In this document: positions 13,146-14,637 of the stretch, in pieces | Layout of the letters: each line of letters opens with the position of its first letter | Position numbering within the stretch: position 1 is the stretch's first letter | Notes under the pieces: model-generated | The model's input: only the letters and a program-made list of their open reading frames with translations | What the model was told of the DNA's origin: nothing | Databases searched by the model: none | Position numbers and translations under genes: made by a program | Origin: Campylobacterales bacterium | GTDB taxonomy: Bacteria; Campylobacterota; Campylobacteria; Campylobacterales; QNZT01 | Direction: 5' to 3' | Length of the DNA stretch: 14,637 nt | Assembly (NCBI GenBank): GCA_027056215.1 | Contig: JALULO010000046.1 | Span: forward strand, 1-14,637

Positions 13146-14390
13146 ATGTGTAAAATTGCAAAGAAACCAAACATTACACCATCTTATGAGATGCAAGATA
13201 TATTTAAACTCTACGCCGATGAATACACCTCAAACCATACATTAACCTCTGTCCAAAAAAGAGCTATAACAGATATAAGAAATTGTCGTACTTCAGTTTT
13301 AGGTTACAATGCCAAAGAGTGTTGTGAGTGTAAAAATATAGAGTTTGCATACAACTCATGCAGAAACAGAAACTGCCCTAAATGCCAAGGTCAGAAAAGA
13401 TTTCAATGGATAGAAGATAGATTAAAAACTACAATCAATGTACCCTACTATCATACAGTCTTTACAGTGCCAAACCAACTTTTTTGTTTAGCAATTTTCA
13501 ACCAAAAGATATTTTATGATTTACTCTTTAAGAGTGCGTCAGATACTTTAAAAGTGTTTGGTAAAGATGGTAAATATTGGAACATGCAAGAGATAGAACA
13601 TAATGAGGAGAAACAACCTAAAATAGATTTAGCTTTCTTTGGAATTTTACACACATGGGGACAAACTCTTGTCTATCATCCACATATCCATTTTATAGTG
13701 GCAGGTGCAGGAATCATCGGGGATGAAATAGTAGAACCAAAATATAACGCAAAGTTTCTCTTCCCCGTCAAAGCGATGAGTAAAGTATTTCGGGGGAAAT
13801 TGATTGAGGGGATTAAAAAGGCATATTATGACGACCAACTAGAACTTGATGATGATTTTAAAGATAGTAGATATTTCGAGAGTTTTATCGACAGTATCGT
13901 AAAGAGAAAGTGGGTAGTTTATGCTAAATCACAATTTCAAAGCAGCCAAAAAATAGTAGAGTACATGAGTAGATATACTCACAGAACTGCTATAGCAAAC
14001 AGTAGAATCGTATCAATAGAAAACAACACCATACGATTTAGATACAGAGACTACAAAGATAACAATAAAATCAAAACCATGAAACTAACAGTAGATGAAT
14101 TTATCAAAAGATTTCTCTATCACATCCCACCCAAAAGATATCATAGGATTAGATACTATGGAGCGGTGCAAAGACTCTCTAAAATCAAACATGAAAAAAT
14201 AGTGACCATAGAAAACAGCGAGAATCAAATCAATCCTGACAAACCAACAAAACCCAAATGCAAAAAATGTCAAAGCACAAAAAGTGAAACGATAGTTGTC
14301 GTAGATGGTTACCACAAGGTAGTTCAGGGATTGATGACAGCAAAAATCTTAGCTTTAACAAGGGAGATAAAATTTAATGATAGTTCATGA
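13146..14390 (+). CDS. IS91-family transposase (HUH, Y2)
   Basis: 414 aa, about full length for the family, which moves by rolling-circle single-strand transfer. The N-terminal zinc-binding domain has Cys59, 60, 62, 72, 77 and 80 (CRNRNCPKCQ). VPYYHTVFTVPNQLF follows at about 99-113. The HUH metal motif is HPHIHFIVAG, with His178, 180 and 182. The tyrosine pair is YMSRYTHRTAIANSR, with Tyr273 and Tyr277. RFRYRDYKDNN and PPKRYHRIRYYG are also family blocks. All catalytic residues are present, so it could be active. No good Shine-Dalgarno precedes the ATG. Such elements lack terminal inverted repeats, so the ends cannot be fixed from this copy alone. GC is about 34%. Confidence 0.93.
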   Translation: MCKIAKKPNITPSYEMQDIFKLYADEYTSNHTLTSVQKRAITDIRNCRTSVLGYNAKECCECKNIEFAYNSCRNRNCPKCQGQKRFQWIEDRLKTTINVPYYHTVFTVPNQLFCLAIFNQKIFYDLLFKSASDTLKVFGKDGKYWNMQEIEHNEEKQPKIDLAFFGILHTWGQTLVYHPHIHFIVAGAGIIGDEIVEPKYNAKFLFPVKAMSKVFRGKLIEGIKKAYYDDQLELDDDFKDSRYFESFIDSIVKRKWVVYAKSQFQSSQKIVEYMSRYTHRTAIANSRIVSIENNTIRFRYRDYKDNNKIKTMKLTVDEFIKRFLYHIPPKRYHRIRYYGAVQRLSKIKHEKIVTIENSENQINPDKPTKPKCKKCQSTKSETIVVVDGYHKVVQGLMTAKILALTREIKFNDSS

Positions 14391-14625
14391 AAGAGAGTCA
14401 AAAAGAGAAAAAAGTAAAATAATTTTACCAACAAAGCCATCCACTACACTACTGCCAAAAAAGAAAAAAACCGCGACAAACACCACTAACATGAGAAAAA
14501 TTTCAATCAATTCTTACAAAAAAAGTAACATCAGCACTGTTTTAGCATCTCCAAAAATCAAAAATATCCCAACAGATCAAGACAAAGTCCATAGCCATTG
14601 CAAACACACATTTAACAAGGCGTAG
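14377..14625 (+). CDS. small Lys-rich ORF after the transposase
   Basis: 82 codons, overlapping the transposase end by 14 nt and preceded by AGGGAG (14361-14366), 10 nt before the ATG. The product is very basic and rich in Lys, Thr, Ser and Asn (for example LLPKKKKTATNTTNMRK). It has no membrane segment or recognised motif. The ribosome binding site and overlap support coupled translation. The low complexity suggests it may instead be AT-rich non-coding DNA at the element's end. No homologue is known to me. Confidence 0.35.
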   Translation: MIVHERESKREKSKIILPTKPSTTLLPKKKKTATNTTNMRKISINSYKKSNISTVLASPKIKNIPTDQDKVHSHCKHTFNKA

Positions 14626-14637
14626 AATCAAACAAGT

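Larger units (their letters stand above)
13146..14637 (+). mobile_element. IS91-like element, ends not defined
   Basis: The transposase defines it. The left end probably lies in 12705-13145. The right end (the origin side, downstream of the gene) probably lies near or beyond the window edge. IS91 elements insert next to a GAAC or CAAG tetramer on the origin side. CAAG occurs at 14616-14619 and 14633-14636, but a tetramer alone proves nothing. Confidence 0.6.

Overview
The window looks like chromosomal DNA from a Campylobacterota (epsilonproteobacterial) species, probably a free-living relative of Sulfurovum or Sulfurimonas. The evidence is a malate:quinone oxidoreductase of the Helicobacter/Campylobacter type, a small Hcp/Sel1-like cysteine-pair protein, a divergent CinA-family protein, low GC and weak -35 boxes. 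This is inferred from protein character only; no database was searched.

Layout: (1) 2-1120, the 3' part of a sensor histidine kinase, very AT-rich (about 25% GC in sampled lines). (2) 1301-4126 (+), mqo, a membrane-anchored Cys-pair protein and mutY. (3) 4110-6371 (-), three exported proteins: a DUF4412-like protein, a YceI-like protein, and a protein whose whole mature part is five 48-residue repeats. (4) 6558-6860 (+), a small membrane protein. (5) 10121-6857 (-), ileS, a 37-aa single-helix protein and an HPt-domain protein; both junctions are TGATG stop/start overlaps. (6) 10255-11361 (+), a cinA-like gene whose last codons contain the -35 box of a consensus promoter for the next block. 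(7) 11456-11977 (+), tRNA-Lys, -Glu, -Val and -Asp with structured spacers. (8) 12164-12610 (+), a group II truncated haemoglobin at about 54% GC, a strong compositional outlier. (9) 12611-13145, no gene; contains two related imperfect palindromes and a promoter-like sequence. (10) 13146-14390 (+), an IS91-family transposase followed by a small Lys-rich ORF to the window edge.

Regions 2 to 7 are mostly housekeeping functions (quinone-linked malate oxidation, 8-oxoG:A repair, envelope proteins, Ile-tRNA charging, NMN recycling, tRNAs) at about 38-40% GC. Regions 8 to 10, downstream of the tRNA cluster, look like an accessory zone. No convincing new multi-gene system is visible. The most unusual items are the pure five-repeat exported protein, the coupled 37-aa membrane peptide with an orphan HPt in the ileS operon, and the paired palindromes near the IS91 element.
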